A stretch of DNA of 64,000 nucleotides, from NCBI GenBank assembly GCA_009823505.1, contig VZQC01005070.1, positions 6,014,258-6,078,257 on the forward strand, in the 5' to 3' direction. Of this stretch, positions 1-10,745 are shown piece after piece (position 1 is the stretch's first letter; the number at the start of each line of letters is the position of its first letter). The notes beneath the pieces were generated by a model, which saw only the letters and a list, made by a program, of their open reading frames with translations, was not told the DNA's origin and made no database searches. The stretch comes from Rhizomys pruinosus. Lineage: Eukaryota; Chordata; Mammalia; Rodentia; Spalacidae. The position numbers and the translations under genes are program-made.

Positions 1-24
1 AAAAAAAAAAAAAAAAAAAAAAAA
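1..24 (+). repeat. Poly(A) run at left edge
   Basis: The window opens with 24 consecutive A residues. This is probably the 3' tail of a plus-strand retroelement lying outside the window, but its body is not visible. Confidence 0.6.
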
Positions 25-297
25 GGAATTCCAAAAACTAGATATTAGTGAAATGTAATCATTCTTATCAAACACTCTTCTATGAGCTCAGTTTCAGAAA
101 CATAGCAAGTTATATACATGGAAACATCAAATAGGTTTATATGTAGGTTTAGACATAGTACTTTAAAATAAATAATATAACAAAGAATAAAATGCAGAGA
201 GGGGATTTAGTTATGTCTGGAAAGTTTGCTTAGAGTACTGTGAGAATCGAAGAATTAAACTGTTGATGTTGCAGTTGTCTTTAATTTTTAAGAATAT

Positions 298-490
298 TTT
301 ACAATTTATTTTCTGCTTGAGTGTGTTCGTATGCCTGTTTATGTGCACACGTGCCTGAGAATGTATGTGGAGGTCAGAGGACAACTTGTGTAAGTCAGTT
401 CTCTCCTTCTACCCATGTGTATCCTGGAGATCGAACCCAGGTCAGAAGTCTTGGCAACAAGCACCTTTACTCACTGGGCCTGGCCCAGTC
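298..490 (-). mobile_element. B3-like SINE, antisense
   Basis: On the minus strand this reads as a tRNA-derived B2/B3 SINE. On the plus strand it runs from a GTGTG-rich tail region, through a block reading GTGGAGGTCAGAGGACAACT, to GATCGAACCCAGGTC (complement of the pol III B box) and CACTGGGCC near the 5' end of the element. The GGTCAGAGGACAACTTG motif separates B3 from ordinary B2. The copy is diverged, so it is an old insertion. Confidence 0.75.
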
Positions 491-639
491 TTAAATGATT
501 TTGCAAAAATATTTCATTAGAAATCTAGTGTTGAGCAACTATGCTCAGTTGTCTGCTACCAGTAGTTGGGGAACTGGAGCACTTCTGCATACCATGACTT
601 GCTAAAAGATCACCAAGGATGAAACAACCCAGTCAAGCA

Positions 640-2510
640 CTGGGCCTGACATATTTATTCACATAAAGAAGAGAATACAAGGATCACCAGGCCTGGCTGC
701 TCAGCATTGCTGACAAAGTTTTCCCTTAGCACCCTGCATAGCTCCTTCTGCCATTATTGGAAAAGCTGCTCTCCCAGTTCCAGCTTTATTTCTTCACATT
801 CTGTGACCCAAGTGTGTGGCTTATTCAACAATAAGATTTGACCATGTAATTATGATAGGCAACCAGCAGCCATGGCAATTGCCTGTATTATTTATTTGGG
901 AGGTCTCAGGAGCCTCCTTGACCAGCAACTCTTAGGGAGGTAGCCCACCCTGGCCATGGGATTTTTCATTTGATGACTTATAGCTTCTGTTATATCCAGT
1001 TATACAGGGCACCACCATTCATATGCACTCATATAAACGTTATTTTTGGTTACCATATCGAGCATATTTTCTCATGCCATCCTCATATGTGGTTAGTTTT
1101 GGTTAACCCTCATTTCCCCCAATCCCTGCTTAACCATCCTACCTGCAGTACTCTCCCTTCCAATTTCATATCATGTGTGCTCTACTACCTTACCCGTAGT
1201 CAAAGAATTTTTTTCTCCTCTCATATGCTGCTTTCTCATTTGCTGGGATCCACACACACTAACCTCTACACAAAGACACAAGCATAAATTTAGAAACTAG
1301 GAACCACATATGAGAGAAAACCTAAGTTTTGTCTTTCTGGGCCTTGGGTACCTCATTTAATACAGTATTTTCCATTTCCATCTATTTTCCTGAAAATTTG
1401 ATAATTACACTTTCTTTATGGCTGAATAAAATCCCATTGTGTATATGTATCACTTTTTCTTGTAATTAGTTGATTGGCATCTTGTCTTCAAGTAGAATGG
1501 CAATAAATAGAAATATAAGTGTCTCTGAGGTAGAATGTATAATTCAGGAGTGGTATATCTCAGTCATATGGGAGCTTCACTTTTAGATTGTTGAGAAGCC
1601 ACCACACTGATTTCCATAATGCCCACACCAGTTTACATCTCAATAAACAGTGGATAAAGTATCCCCACCTCATCACAATCTCAACAGCCTTTGTTGTTAT
1701 TTTCCTTTTTATTCTTTCTTTAAAAATCTATCTATTGGTACTTTATTTATGCATTTATAATATTTTATTTGTTCTAGCATTTCATATGCTGCATGTATTT
1801 TTATTTTATTCAGACCTGCTTCTTCCTACCTTTCTAACCCCTGCCCATTTCTTGCCTCTCTTATTGTCTTGTTAAATTTTACTTAATGAAAGAAGTCCAA
1901 CTGGAGTAAGATAAAATTATAATTTAATTTTAATTCAATTTCCTTGATGACTAAAGATGTTGTACATTTTTAGGAGTTAATTAGTTATTTGTTATCCATC
2001 TTTTGAGAAATCTCTACTTAGTTCCTTAACCCACTTTTTTATTGATGAATTGTGTATTTCATTCATTATCGTTCAGTCCAATTTAGACACATTCCCCTCT
2101 CCTTGCCCCAAATCCCACCTTTGTTCATGTTAACCCACTTTTAAAAGTTGGGTTATTTGTTTTGTTTGTTTAGTTTTTTGAGTTCTTTGTATATTATGGA
2201 TATTAATCCTCTGTTAGATGTATAACTGGCAAAGATTTTCTCCATTCTGTAGCAATCTTTCCTTTGTTGTACATTTTTTTTTAATTTCAGGAGGTGTCAT
2301 TTGTCAATTTTTGCCTCATTTCATTAGTGACAACAGTCTCATTCTGGAAGTGTGTGTGTCTGTATCATGAAGAGCATTTCTTCTTTATCCTGCAGCAGTT
2401 TCAGGACATGTTTAGGTCTTTGATTCATTTGATTGTTTTTTTTTTTTTCTGCAGGATGAGATGTAACTATCTATTTTCATTCTTCTACATGTAAGTAACC
2501 AGCACCAAAA
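640..2510 (-). mobile_element. Lx-type L1, antisense: 3' UTR plus ORF2 C-terminal region
   Basis: Positions about 640-1300 resemble the antisense long 3' UTR of old rodent Lx L1s (for example the stretch around GGCAATTGCCTGTATTATTT). About 1310-2510 is antisense ORF2 C-terminal coding sequence, recognised from ATGGCTGAATAAAATCCCATTGTGTATATG and from the later blocks on splice-like TTAATCCTCTGTTAGATGTA. Many stops and indels show it is dead. A 91-bp L1 3'-end insertion splits it at 2039-2129. The boundary at the 640 side is soft. Confidence 0.75.
2039..2129 (-). mobile_element. Micro-L1 insertion (91 bp, 3' end only), antisense
   Basis: The 13-bp sequence TTAACCCACTTTT occurs perfectly at 2026-2038 and 2130-2142. 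Between the copies lies only an antisense L1 3'-UTR end, starting with poly(T) and continuing ATTGATGAATTGTG...ATTTCATTCATT, the same sequence that ends the other L1s in this window. This is a target-site duplication flanking an extremely 5'-truncated L1 inserted into an older L1. Confidence 0.85.
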
Positions 2511-3840
2511 TATACTAGTTTTTACATATAATTAATATGGAATTTATTAATGAGATGTTTTCCTTCTCTAGGGGCTGTCTTTGAAATCAGGCATGTATTG
2601 TACTGGCAAAGGCTCAGTTCAGGCCAACCACATGCTATTGACAGGTCCCTACTGAATGGCTCAATTCTAGACATACCAGAGACTTATTCTGACACCTTTC
2701 TTTGAAAATTAGAACACAAGGGAAAATGAAACCTATCTATAATATCTCACCACATTCCTTCCAACAATGCCCATCATGGAGAACCATTAGATGCACACCA
2801 AAGGAACAAAATTCTAAAATACACTCTATGTACTATTGAGGTAAATAAGGCCACCAAGTGTGTAGAATATCAGAACATAAAAATGAAGGGAAGCACTGGA
2901 GGTTTAGCTGATAATCTTCCCAGTCCAGCAACTTACATCAGAAAATTAGATGCCTCGGAATTAACACTATGACACAAAATAGACATCATTGAAAGAAGCT
3001 GCACTCCCTGAATTTCAGCAGGCTGAAAAATGTAAACATTAATTGAGTTTGCAATGTAATATTCAAGTTTGTAATCATAAGAGCAGTAATCTCAGATAAT
3101 GCTTACTGTGAAAGATCTAAAGTTTCTAATACATCAGCCAAACCACCTCATACATATGTATGAACTAAAACCAAATGTGAGGCAATATTAGCATGCTTCT
3201 GCCCCTCCCAATTTCTCATGTCTTTAATGGAAAAGGCAGCCCAGGAACTTTTACAGATGTTTTTCTTTGGATGGGAGTAGTACATGCTGCATTGGTAACC
3301 ACAGTGCTCTCTGAAATTGCTTGCAATTCCATTTGGGGTGGCAAAAAAAACAAACAAACCATAATCAGCTGCTTATCATCATAAGGACCATTCCAACATA
3401 CTATCCTTTCTACAAAAAAAAAATATTCTGCATAGTCTATAAGCTCATGTACTGTTGAACTACTATCTTCATTTTCTATTACAATTTCATTTTTCTTGAT
3501 GTTCTTTGACAATAGTCTTCAGTTTTAGCTCTCACCTGCCTGCCTCTGTCTACTTCTAGAAAAAAGTAAAGAGACTTTGGACTCTCGTGTGAGGAAGAGC
3601 ATTCAGCTATGGGCAAAAGCTAGCCTTCCTTCAGAATGTGGCCTGCCTTTAACAATGACTGGTTCAGGGTAAAGATATCACTCACTCTGAGTTGCTTTAT
3701 ACTTAGGGAATACAACAAGACTTATTGAGTTCAGAACATCTACCAATAATGTGTCCCATATGTACTGTTTAGTGATATTATGACCATTTACTTAGCATTA
3801 TTTCTGAAAAGTCTCTGTCTTTTTAAGAAAATGTTTAAGA
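2511..3840. other. No recognisable gene or repeat
   Basis: AT-rich sequence with short chance frames on both strands, for example overlapping 63-98 codon frames around 3150-3510. There is no domain, splice pattern or repeat that I recognise. It may contain old, unrecognised transposon sequence. Confidence 0.5.
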
Positions 3841-3843
3841 GGG

Positions 3844-3845
<2 letters not shown>

Positions 3846-3909
<64 letters not shown>
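3846..3909. repeat. (CT)n microsatellite
   Basis: About 64 bp of uninterrupted CT dinucleotide repeat, expected to be length-variable. It is not obviously attached to a SINE tail. Confidence 0.98.
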
Positions 3910-3913
<4 letters not shown>

Positions 3914-4311
3914 GTAAATTATCTTTCTACAGCACCAAAGAGATAGCTAAGCAATTAAGACTTGATGCTTTTAGAGATGTTTTTCCTTCTAAATCACAGG
4001 AAAAAATTATTTCCTTGTTCCAAATCTTTCTGAAACAATTTTGTGTCTAGTTTCTCAAAAGTTTGTTTACCTAATTTTCCTAAATTCTATGCTATAAACA
4101 GAATTCTAAGCAAAGAAATAGCAATTAGAAACACCAAAGGAAAAAAGCCATTTAAAAAATAAAATGTTCTCAGAGTTTGAAGTTTCAGTAAAATTGTGTT
4201 TAAACTTTGGTTTAAATTAAAGGATTTAACCAGCTAATAAAAGCCTAAAATCCTGAATTTTTTTTTAAATCCTGAATTTTAAAAGCTTACATACAAATGC
4301 ATTATTTATAA

Positions 4312-4456
4312 ACTGGGTGTGGTGGCACACTCCTTTCATGCCATCACTCGGGAGGCAGAGGCAGGCAGATCTCTATGAGTTCAAGGCCAGCTTTGTCTAC
4401 AAAGTAAGTTTCAGGCCAACAGGGAGACACTGTCTCAGAAATACAAAAAAAAAAAA
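4312..4456 (+). mobile_element. B1 SINE, sense
   Basis: A 7SL-derived B1 beginning near CTGGGTGTGGTGGCACACTC, continuing through GGAGGCAGAGGCAGGCAGAT, GAGTTCAAGGCCAGC and GGAGACACTGTCTCAGAAA, and ending in an A-tail. It is full length (about 140 bp) and moderately diverged. Confidence 0.95.
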
Positions 4457-5955
4457 CCCTCAAATGCATAATTTATAATGGAATACCTACTTATAATGAT
4501 GCCATTTACCAAATATCATTGTTTATTAAAATATTAATGTATAATTATGATTCCTCAATAAGTCAGCCAGGATCACAGTTTTTAAAAGTGACAAGGCTAT
4601 TAAGCATACACTAATGTGCTGAATAGTCATCAAATTACTTTCAAAGGTGTATGTCTCAAGTCAATTTTAAGAAGCCATTTGCCAGGGCTTCAGTTGGCAC
4701 TTTTTTTTCTGAAGGATATTCAAATGAAATTTAAAGACTGGAACATATATCCCAAGAACGGAGTTTTCTGTTAGGCTCTTTTAATTTCTATAAATATCAA
4801 GCACTTTCTGGTTGAATGCAAACAGATCAATCATGATGTGGATGGATTAATTCTTATTCATACACATCTTGGAAACCACATGAAAAACAACTAGATTGTT
4901 GAAGAGCATCTTTACTTTCTCTTGTCCATAAAGAATTACATTTCAAGAATTCCCAGGTTACAAATTTACCTGGAATTAAAACAAATAAGAAAGAATAACA
5001 TTAAATCATGGAAGATTTTACATTCCCTTAAATAAACAATATAGCTGTATATCTCATTCAATACCAATACCTCCTCTAGAAATGGAAACGGAATTTTACA
5101 TAATCTTAGTAAACTGAGTGTGTTAACTACTTCCTGTTTCTATTATGTCATTCATTCAATATGACAGAGTGCTAACTAGGTGTGTGTGGAGAGATGGAGA
5201 ATAAATGAGTGCTTCAAAAAGCATATTTTCTCTTAATATTTACTAACTATATGTCCAATATATACACAGAACCAGCAGCAATTAATAAATTACATTTTAT
5301 GTAACTATCTTTTGCTGTTCAAAATACCTGTAATCTTTAAGTTTTTAGATCTAAGTTTCAAAGGGATATCAGAAAGTAACATATGTACATAATCACAAAA
5401 CTCTGCTTCAGATGTCATAAATTTAATAGGTTATCTGCCCATCAAATGCTTCCCAATGAAATTCGTGTACTAATTTTTTGAAATGGTTAGATCTTGCCTT
5501 TCTGTTACGGTAGGCATATTTCCATGAGTCTAATAAATATTAGAGATAATCAAGTTATAAAGACAAAAGATGTAATTTAGCTCACACTTTTTGAGATTTC
5601 TGTTCATAATTAGCTGATCATCTTGCATTTGGGCCTGTGGTGCCACATCATGGCGCCTCATGGTGAGGTGTACTTAATGACTGCTGCTTGACCAAGATTC
5701 ATAAAAAAAAAGAGGAGAAATTAATTGGGGTTCCACAATCTCCTTCCAAGGCACAATGACCAGAGGGCCTCCTACTAGGCCCTACCTGCTCAAGTTCTGA
5801 GTACTTCCTAATACTGCAAAACAAGGGTCTAAGCCACTGGGAGATGTTTACATTGGTCATTGGGAGACTTTTAGGATGAAAACTATAGGATAGTTTATAA
5901 TTATGTGACATGAATTTTTGCAGCATTCATTGAGAACTGCCTTGAAAAAAGAACT
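4457..5955. other. Unannotated AT-rich interval
   Basis: No coding potential or recognisable repeat in about 1.5 kb. Homopolymer and AT-rich runs only. Confidence 0.5.
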
Positions 5956-5956
5956 C

Positions 5957-6206
5957 AGGGCTGGAGAGATGGCCTAGAGGTTAAGAGCACTGACCACTCT
6001 TACAGAGGACCCGGGTTCGATCCCCAGCACCCACATGGCGGCCGAGAACCATCTGAAACTCCAATTCCAGGAGAACTCCAGTTCCAGGGGAATCCAACAC
6101 CCTCTTCTGACCTCCGCGACATTGCACGACACGGGTGCACAGACTTGCATGCCGATAGTACATCCATACACATACAGAAATAAATAAAAAATAAAAAAAA
6201 GAAAAA
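5957..6206 (+). mobile_element. B2 SINE with duplicated core, sense
   Basis: A near-consensus B2: GGGCTGGAGAGATGGCC start, an A-box region around GGTTAAGAGCAC, an intact B box GGGTTCGATCCCCAG, CCACATGGCGGCC, then a 17-bp tandem duplication (6057-6073 and 6074-6090), CCCTCTTCTGACCTCCG and an (AAATA)n/A-rich tail. CpGs such as GGCGGCCG survive, which points to a fairly recent insertion. Pol III promoter boxes look intact; transcription is not shown. Confidence 0.95.
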
Positions 6207-6373
6207 AGAACTCAAGTCAACTACATAAGTATATATTTTACAAAGACTCCATAAATACTTTCTATAAATGGTCAGTAGTATCAGCATTCTATCATTATAT
6301 AAAGAAATAAATTAGAATTTATTGCTTACATTGAATAGTACCAATCTAAGAATCTCTAAAGAGCTCAAAATTA

Positions 6374-6556
6374 GGGACTGGAGAGATGGCCCAGTGGGTA
6401 AGAGAATGTATTGCTCTTGCAGAGGACCCAAGTTCACGTCCCTTTACCCAAAGCAGTTAGCTCACAATTGCTGGCATCTCCAGTTCCAAAGGGTCTGACA
6501 CCCCCACACACGTGGCATATATTCATATTGACACATAAATAAAAACAAAGCCTTAA
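6374..6556 (+). mobile_element. B2 SINE, older, sense
   Basis: Begins GGGACTGGAGAGATGGCCCAG and continues with CTCTTGCAGAGGACCC and TCTGACACCCCCACAC, ending in an A-rich tail. The B box is degraded and the core duplication of the young copies is absent, so this is an older or different subfamily member. Confidence 0.88.
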
Positions 6557-9060
6557 GAAGTTCAAAAATCTCGAAGTTTCTAGTTGCTTCTGAAGTTCAA
6601 CTGAGACACTGTCACAGCATGCTGGGAGATAATTGTCCCAGGTCTCACATGAGCAGCAATAAGGAAAATAAAACGCAGGGATCGCATGATCTTATCAGTG
6701 TTTTCATCTCAAGAACACCAAGAAAAATATGTTTTGCAATATGCCATAGTCCTCAAGTGTATTTATTATTTCAATTTAATAATCATCCACCTAGTAAGAA
6801 CCCAAGAGCCCAAATGAAAATAAATGATGCTTATTAGTGAATAATGGCTTGTTCCAGTCTCTGGGCTTGAAAATAAAGTAACCTCATCAAAAGTAAATAT
6901 CATCACTAGTCCTTAAAAGTCAACAGGTAATGATAAATAGGAACAAATGGAAAGGAACAAGGAAAATAGCTTAGAAAGTTGGGAGATTGATTTTCTCAGT
7001 ATTAGTAATATATTCCATTTTTCTACTCTTCGATTGGCTAGAACAATTACATTAAATAGAAGGCTTTCTTTTCAATAGATTTTGGTCCATTTGGATGACA
7101 GATGGAGCCTAACACAAAAAGACAAAAAGATAATAGTTTCTTATAGGTATAACAAATTCTGGGAATAAAAAATGACATTTTCCCATTTCTACACATTATA
7201 TAATCTTAGACATAGCAACACTAGTTTGGTCACTCACATTCACTTCAGAGAAGTGGCTTTCATTCAGCAGATTGGCCTCAAAACAAATAATCTTTAGACA
7301 AGCACCTGTGAGGCATCTAATGGATCCACTGAAGTCTGGTTCAAGGTGTTTCTAATTGTGATTACATTTCTGTAGCTGATGAAAGAGATGTACTCGATTC
7401 ACACACACATGGTTTAACTAAAGAAGACAAGGTGAGGAATGACTGCTGATCTTCATAAGGTTTGGAACCAGGAACTGGAAATTAGTTATCAACCTAGCAT
7501 CGTTGCCCTTCCTTCCCTCTTAGCTGTATTCAGCCTTTTCTGGTTTAGAACTGTACAATTATCTACATTAAATGACTCTTTCTCCACCTATGATGGTGAT
7601 TCCCTGCAAAATAAACCCTCAGGAGGAAAAAAAACAGTGGAAATCCCAGACATTGTATTGTTTCCTCAGTGCAAAAGTTATAACAATAGTAGACACTAAA
7701 TTCTCTTATCTAACTAACCTAAGCTACAGGAAATGAAAATCATAAGTAGAATAGTATTACATATAATTTAAGAAAAATCATGTTTATATATAATATATAA
7801 CAATAAATATATATACTCAAATTTTCAACTAAAATTGAGTACATGTAAATCATATACTAAGTTATAGCAAAAGGTGTTAAATTAGAAGGGAGAGGTGAGG
7901 CATGGCCCTTACTTCCCTAGATAGAAGCTGGGTCACCTGAAGGAGATGTGGGGATGCAGTTAGGTAAGAATACACTGATTTTTAGCTGGTTGTCACTGCT
8001 TCTCTGACTAGCTGGCTGGCACTGCTTGAAGGCACTTGGAGTGAACAATCACCTACAGATCTCTGGTTATGGGTACTTCTGCTCCATCTTACCATGAAGC
8101 CATTATCCCAGGAAAAAGACTATCTGTCCGGAAGTCTTAGCAAAGTGGTGTAGGGCTAACCATTACACACCTGCTCTTCAAAGCTGCAGGAGGCCCACTC
8201 ACCATTCAGCAAAGGGACACAGTAGAAAAAACTATTTTGGAGCTTTTGGTTTTTAAAAAGCCTTCATTTTCTTCCTGGATATTCAAGAAAAATTGCTTTA
8301 ACAGAAGCCAGATGCCTTGTTAGAAGTTCAGATAGCCATGAAGTGAGACAGGTTGAGCTAGCTATCTAGTAAGTCCCTACAAGGAAGATCCTGGTAAGTT
8401 AAAACCTTTCCAGCTCTGTTAGATACATGAGTGGGAAAAAGACATCATGGACATTCGTGGCAAGGGAAACATGATTAGAAGAGAAAGCAGGAAGCTGAAT
8501 CATGGCAAAGACTAGACTTGTGTTAGCTAGCTTTCGGGAAATTTGTCAGCTAGCTTTCAGGAAATGCATGGGAGAACACCTTAAAAAGGATAATTATTGA
8601 TTGGCCCAGTGTTTCTTCATGTCAGAAACAGTGTGACAGAGTAGCCTTGCACAAAGACAAAAGGAAATGAGAGTGTTGGAGCTGGCTGCTTTTCTATTTT
8701 CCCCCAGTTATTCCATTTGAGCTCCTTGTATGGGATGGTGCTGCCCATATTCTCAGAAGTCTTTTTCCTTTTTAGCTAATCATCCTTGGCAAAGGATGTA
8801 TATGTATATATATCCCTGATAATCTCCAAGACACTTCTCAATCCAATCCAACTGACAATCCAGTTAACCATCACAAGGCAGATGACCACAAATGAGCCAT
8901 TCCCAGCTGAAGCCCAAATCATCCTGGAGTGCCCAAGTCTCCACTGTGTCCTGACAGATATTGATACTAAGACTCATGACCGTAGAAAATGATTGGTGTT
9001 TGTACTGCTAAAAGTTGAGGTCATTGTAACATAGTCAACTATGATAAAATCTTCACATTA
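6557..9060. other. Unannotated interval
   Basis: About 2.5 kb with no recognised repeat or gene. The open frames at 7439-7699 and 8786-8992 are short, lack any domain signature and use AT-rich codons. A repeated motif, AGCTAGCTTTC, occurs twice near 8525-8560. Part may be old LTR material that I cannot place. Confidence 0.45.
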
Positions 9061-9237
9061 AAATTTTTATTTATTTTTATTTTTTTTGCTGTTATTAAAC
9101 TCTTTCATACATCATTTGTCAGTCCAATTTCCCTTTCCATGCCCCCCACCCCACCCGAGTTCATGCATTCTGACATACATGTCTTACACCTTTTTCTGAG
9201 TCTTTCCAAAGTTTTTTATTTTTTTTTCAAAGCAGAG

Positions 9238-9645
9238 TGTTCTAGTTTCTCTTCAATTGCTGCGATAAAACACTTTGACCAACACCAATTTGGGGAGGAA
9301 AGGGTTTATTCAGCTTACATCTTGGGGTCACAGTTCATCACTCAGGGAGCCCAAGGTAGGAACTCAGGGCAGGAATCTGGAGGCAGGAGCTGAAGCAAAG
9401 GCCATAGAGGAACACTGCTTACTGGCTTGCTCCCCTGGCCCACACCCAGTCTGCTTTCTTATACCGTACACGACAACCTGCCCAGGGGTGGCACCACCCA
9501 CAGTGGGCTGGGCTGTACCACATAACTCAACAATCAAGACAATACTCCACAGATGTGGCCACAGGCCAGTCCAATGGAGCCAATTCCCCAGTTGAGGCTC
9601 CCTCAACCCAGGTACGTCAAGTTGACACTAAAGCTATCAAGCACA
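9238..9645 (-). mobile_element. ERVL-like solo LTR, antisense
   Basis: Same about 400-bp sequence as the terminal repeats at 51889-52296 and 53470-53877. On the minus strand it starts TGTGC and ends GAACA, the TG...CA form of an LTR. It interrupts the L1 3' UTR, whose sequence resumes at TTATTGTTTGGGG (compare 31305). No internal region is present, so it is a solo LTR. A clean target-site duplication was not found. Confidence 0.8.
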
Positions 9646-10123
9646 CAAATGATTATTGTTTGGGGAAGAACTTCATGATTTCGGTTGGTTTTTTGTCCTA
9701 GTTCTTTTGTTGTTGTTGTTCCCTCCAACTTGTATTGCTTCAATGTATGATATGTCTCACCTATACTAAAGTTATGTCATCTGAAAACAATTGTATGTTA
9801 TTTCCAAATCATATTTCAGGATTTACATTTTCCCTTTTCATCTTGTATTACTCTAAAATATGCATACATAGCCTCCACCCATATACCAAAATTCCAAAGT
9901 CTGAAAATAAATGGCAAGTTAATTCTAGAACCTGTTAAGGGTTCATTATAAGAGCACAGTTGCTTTCAGATAATAAAGAATATAACATTAACATTACTCA
10001 GTTTGCCTTACAACTAGGCACTTGGTGCTAGCATCTACAGATGAGGGATACCATTTGCCGTTTGTTTTTCTGGGACTGTGTTACTTCACTTAACATGATA
10101 TCTTCTAGTTCCATCTTTCCAAG

Positions 10124-10167
10124 GAAAGATGACATCATGAAATTTGCATTTCATGATGTCATCTTTC
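10124..10167. repeat. Perfect 20-bp inverted repeat, 4-nt loop
   Basis: The arms are 10124-10143 and 10148-10167 and are fully complementary across TTGC. An overlapping palindrome (CATCTTTCC/GGAAAGATG) lies just upstream at about 10112-10131. Related L1 copies have only one arm (ATGATGTCATCTTTC), so the left arm is an added inverted copy. Confidence 0.9.
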
Positions 10168-10590
10168 TTTACTGCTACATAGAACTCCATTGTGTAGATG
10201 TACCACATTTTCTCTATCCACTCATTGGTTGAGGCCACTTGGGTTGGTTTCAGCTCTTTGCTATTGTGAAGAGAGCTGCAATAAACATGGCTGTGCACAT
10301 ATCTCTGTGGTAGGATGAGTCTTGTGGATATATACCCAGGAGTGGTATGACTGGGTCAGGTGGTAGCTCATTTTGAGTCTTTTAAGGGTTCTCCACACTG
10401 CTTTCCATAGTGGTTGTATGAGTTTACATTCCCACCAGCAGTGGATGAGTGTTCTACTTTCCCCACAACCTCTCCAGCATTTGGTATCATTTGTATTCTT
10501 GATCCTAGCCAGTCTTATTGGAGTGAGATGATATCTTAAAGTGGTTTTAATTTGCATTCCCTTAATTATTAGCGATGTTAAACACTTCTT

Positions 10591-10659
10591 TTTTCATAAA
10601 TTTATTTTTATTTTTTAACAAATCTAGACCCGTGTTCCCACCCATTCCCCCACCCCACC
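10591..10659 (-). mobile_element. Micro-L1 insertion (69 bp), antisense
   Basis: Flanked by a perfect 11-bp duplication AAACACTTCTT at 10580-10590 and 10660-10670. The insert is a poly(T)-rich start followed by a stretch ending CCCACCCATTCCCCCACCCC, which is the L1 3' end in antisense. It lies inside the ORF2 region of the host L1. Confidence 0.88.
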
Positions 10660-10745
10660 AAACACTTCTTAAGATGTTTCTCAGCTATCTCTATTTCTTC
10701 CCTTGTGAAGTCCCTTTACTCCATCATTTTGAGATAGTCAAACTT

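Larger units (their letters stand above)
9062..10745 (-). mobile_element. L1, antisense: 3' UTR and ORF2 C-terminus
   Basis: Reads on the minus strand as ORF2 C-terminal protein followed by the 3' UTR and poly(A) (poly(T) near 9060-9090). The frame at 10086-10298 carries the L1 ORF2 signature EEW-like NEWIEKMWYIYTMEFY, and 10261-10557 carries [15 protein letters not shown] and CWRGCGE. The element is 5' truncated and broken by stops. It contains a solo LTR at 9238-9645, a 69-bp micro-L1 at 10591-10659 and a hairpin at 10124-10167. A second antisense L1 follows directly. Confidence 0.93.

Noticed and set aside
5957..6206. tRNA-like A and B boxes
   Set aside because: They belong to the tRNA-derived head of a B2 SINE and not to a tRNA gene. 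The same applies to the other B2, ID and B4 copies.
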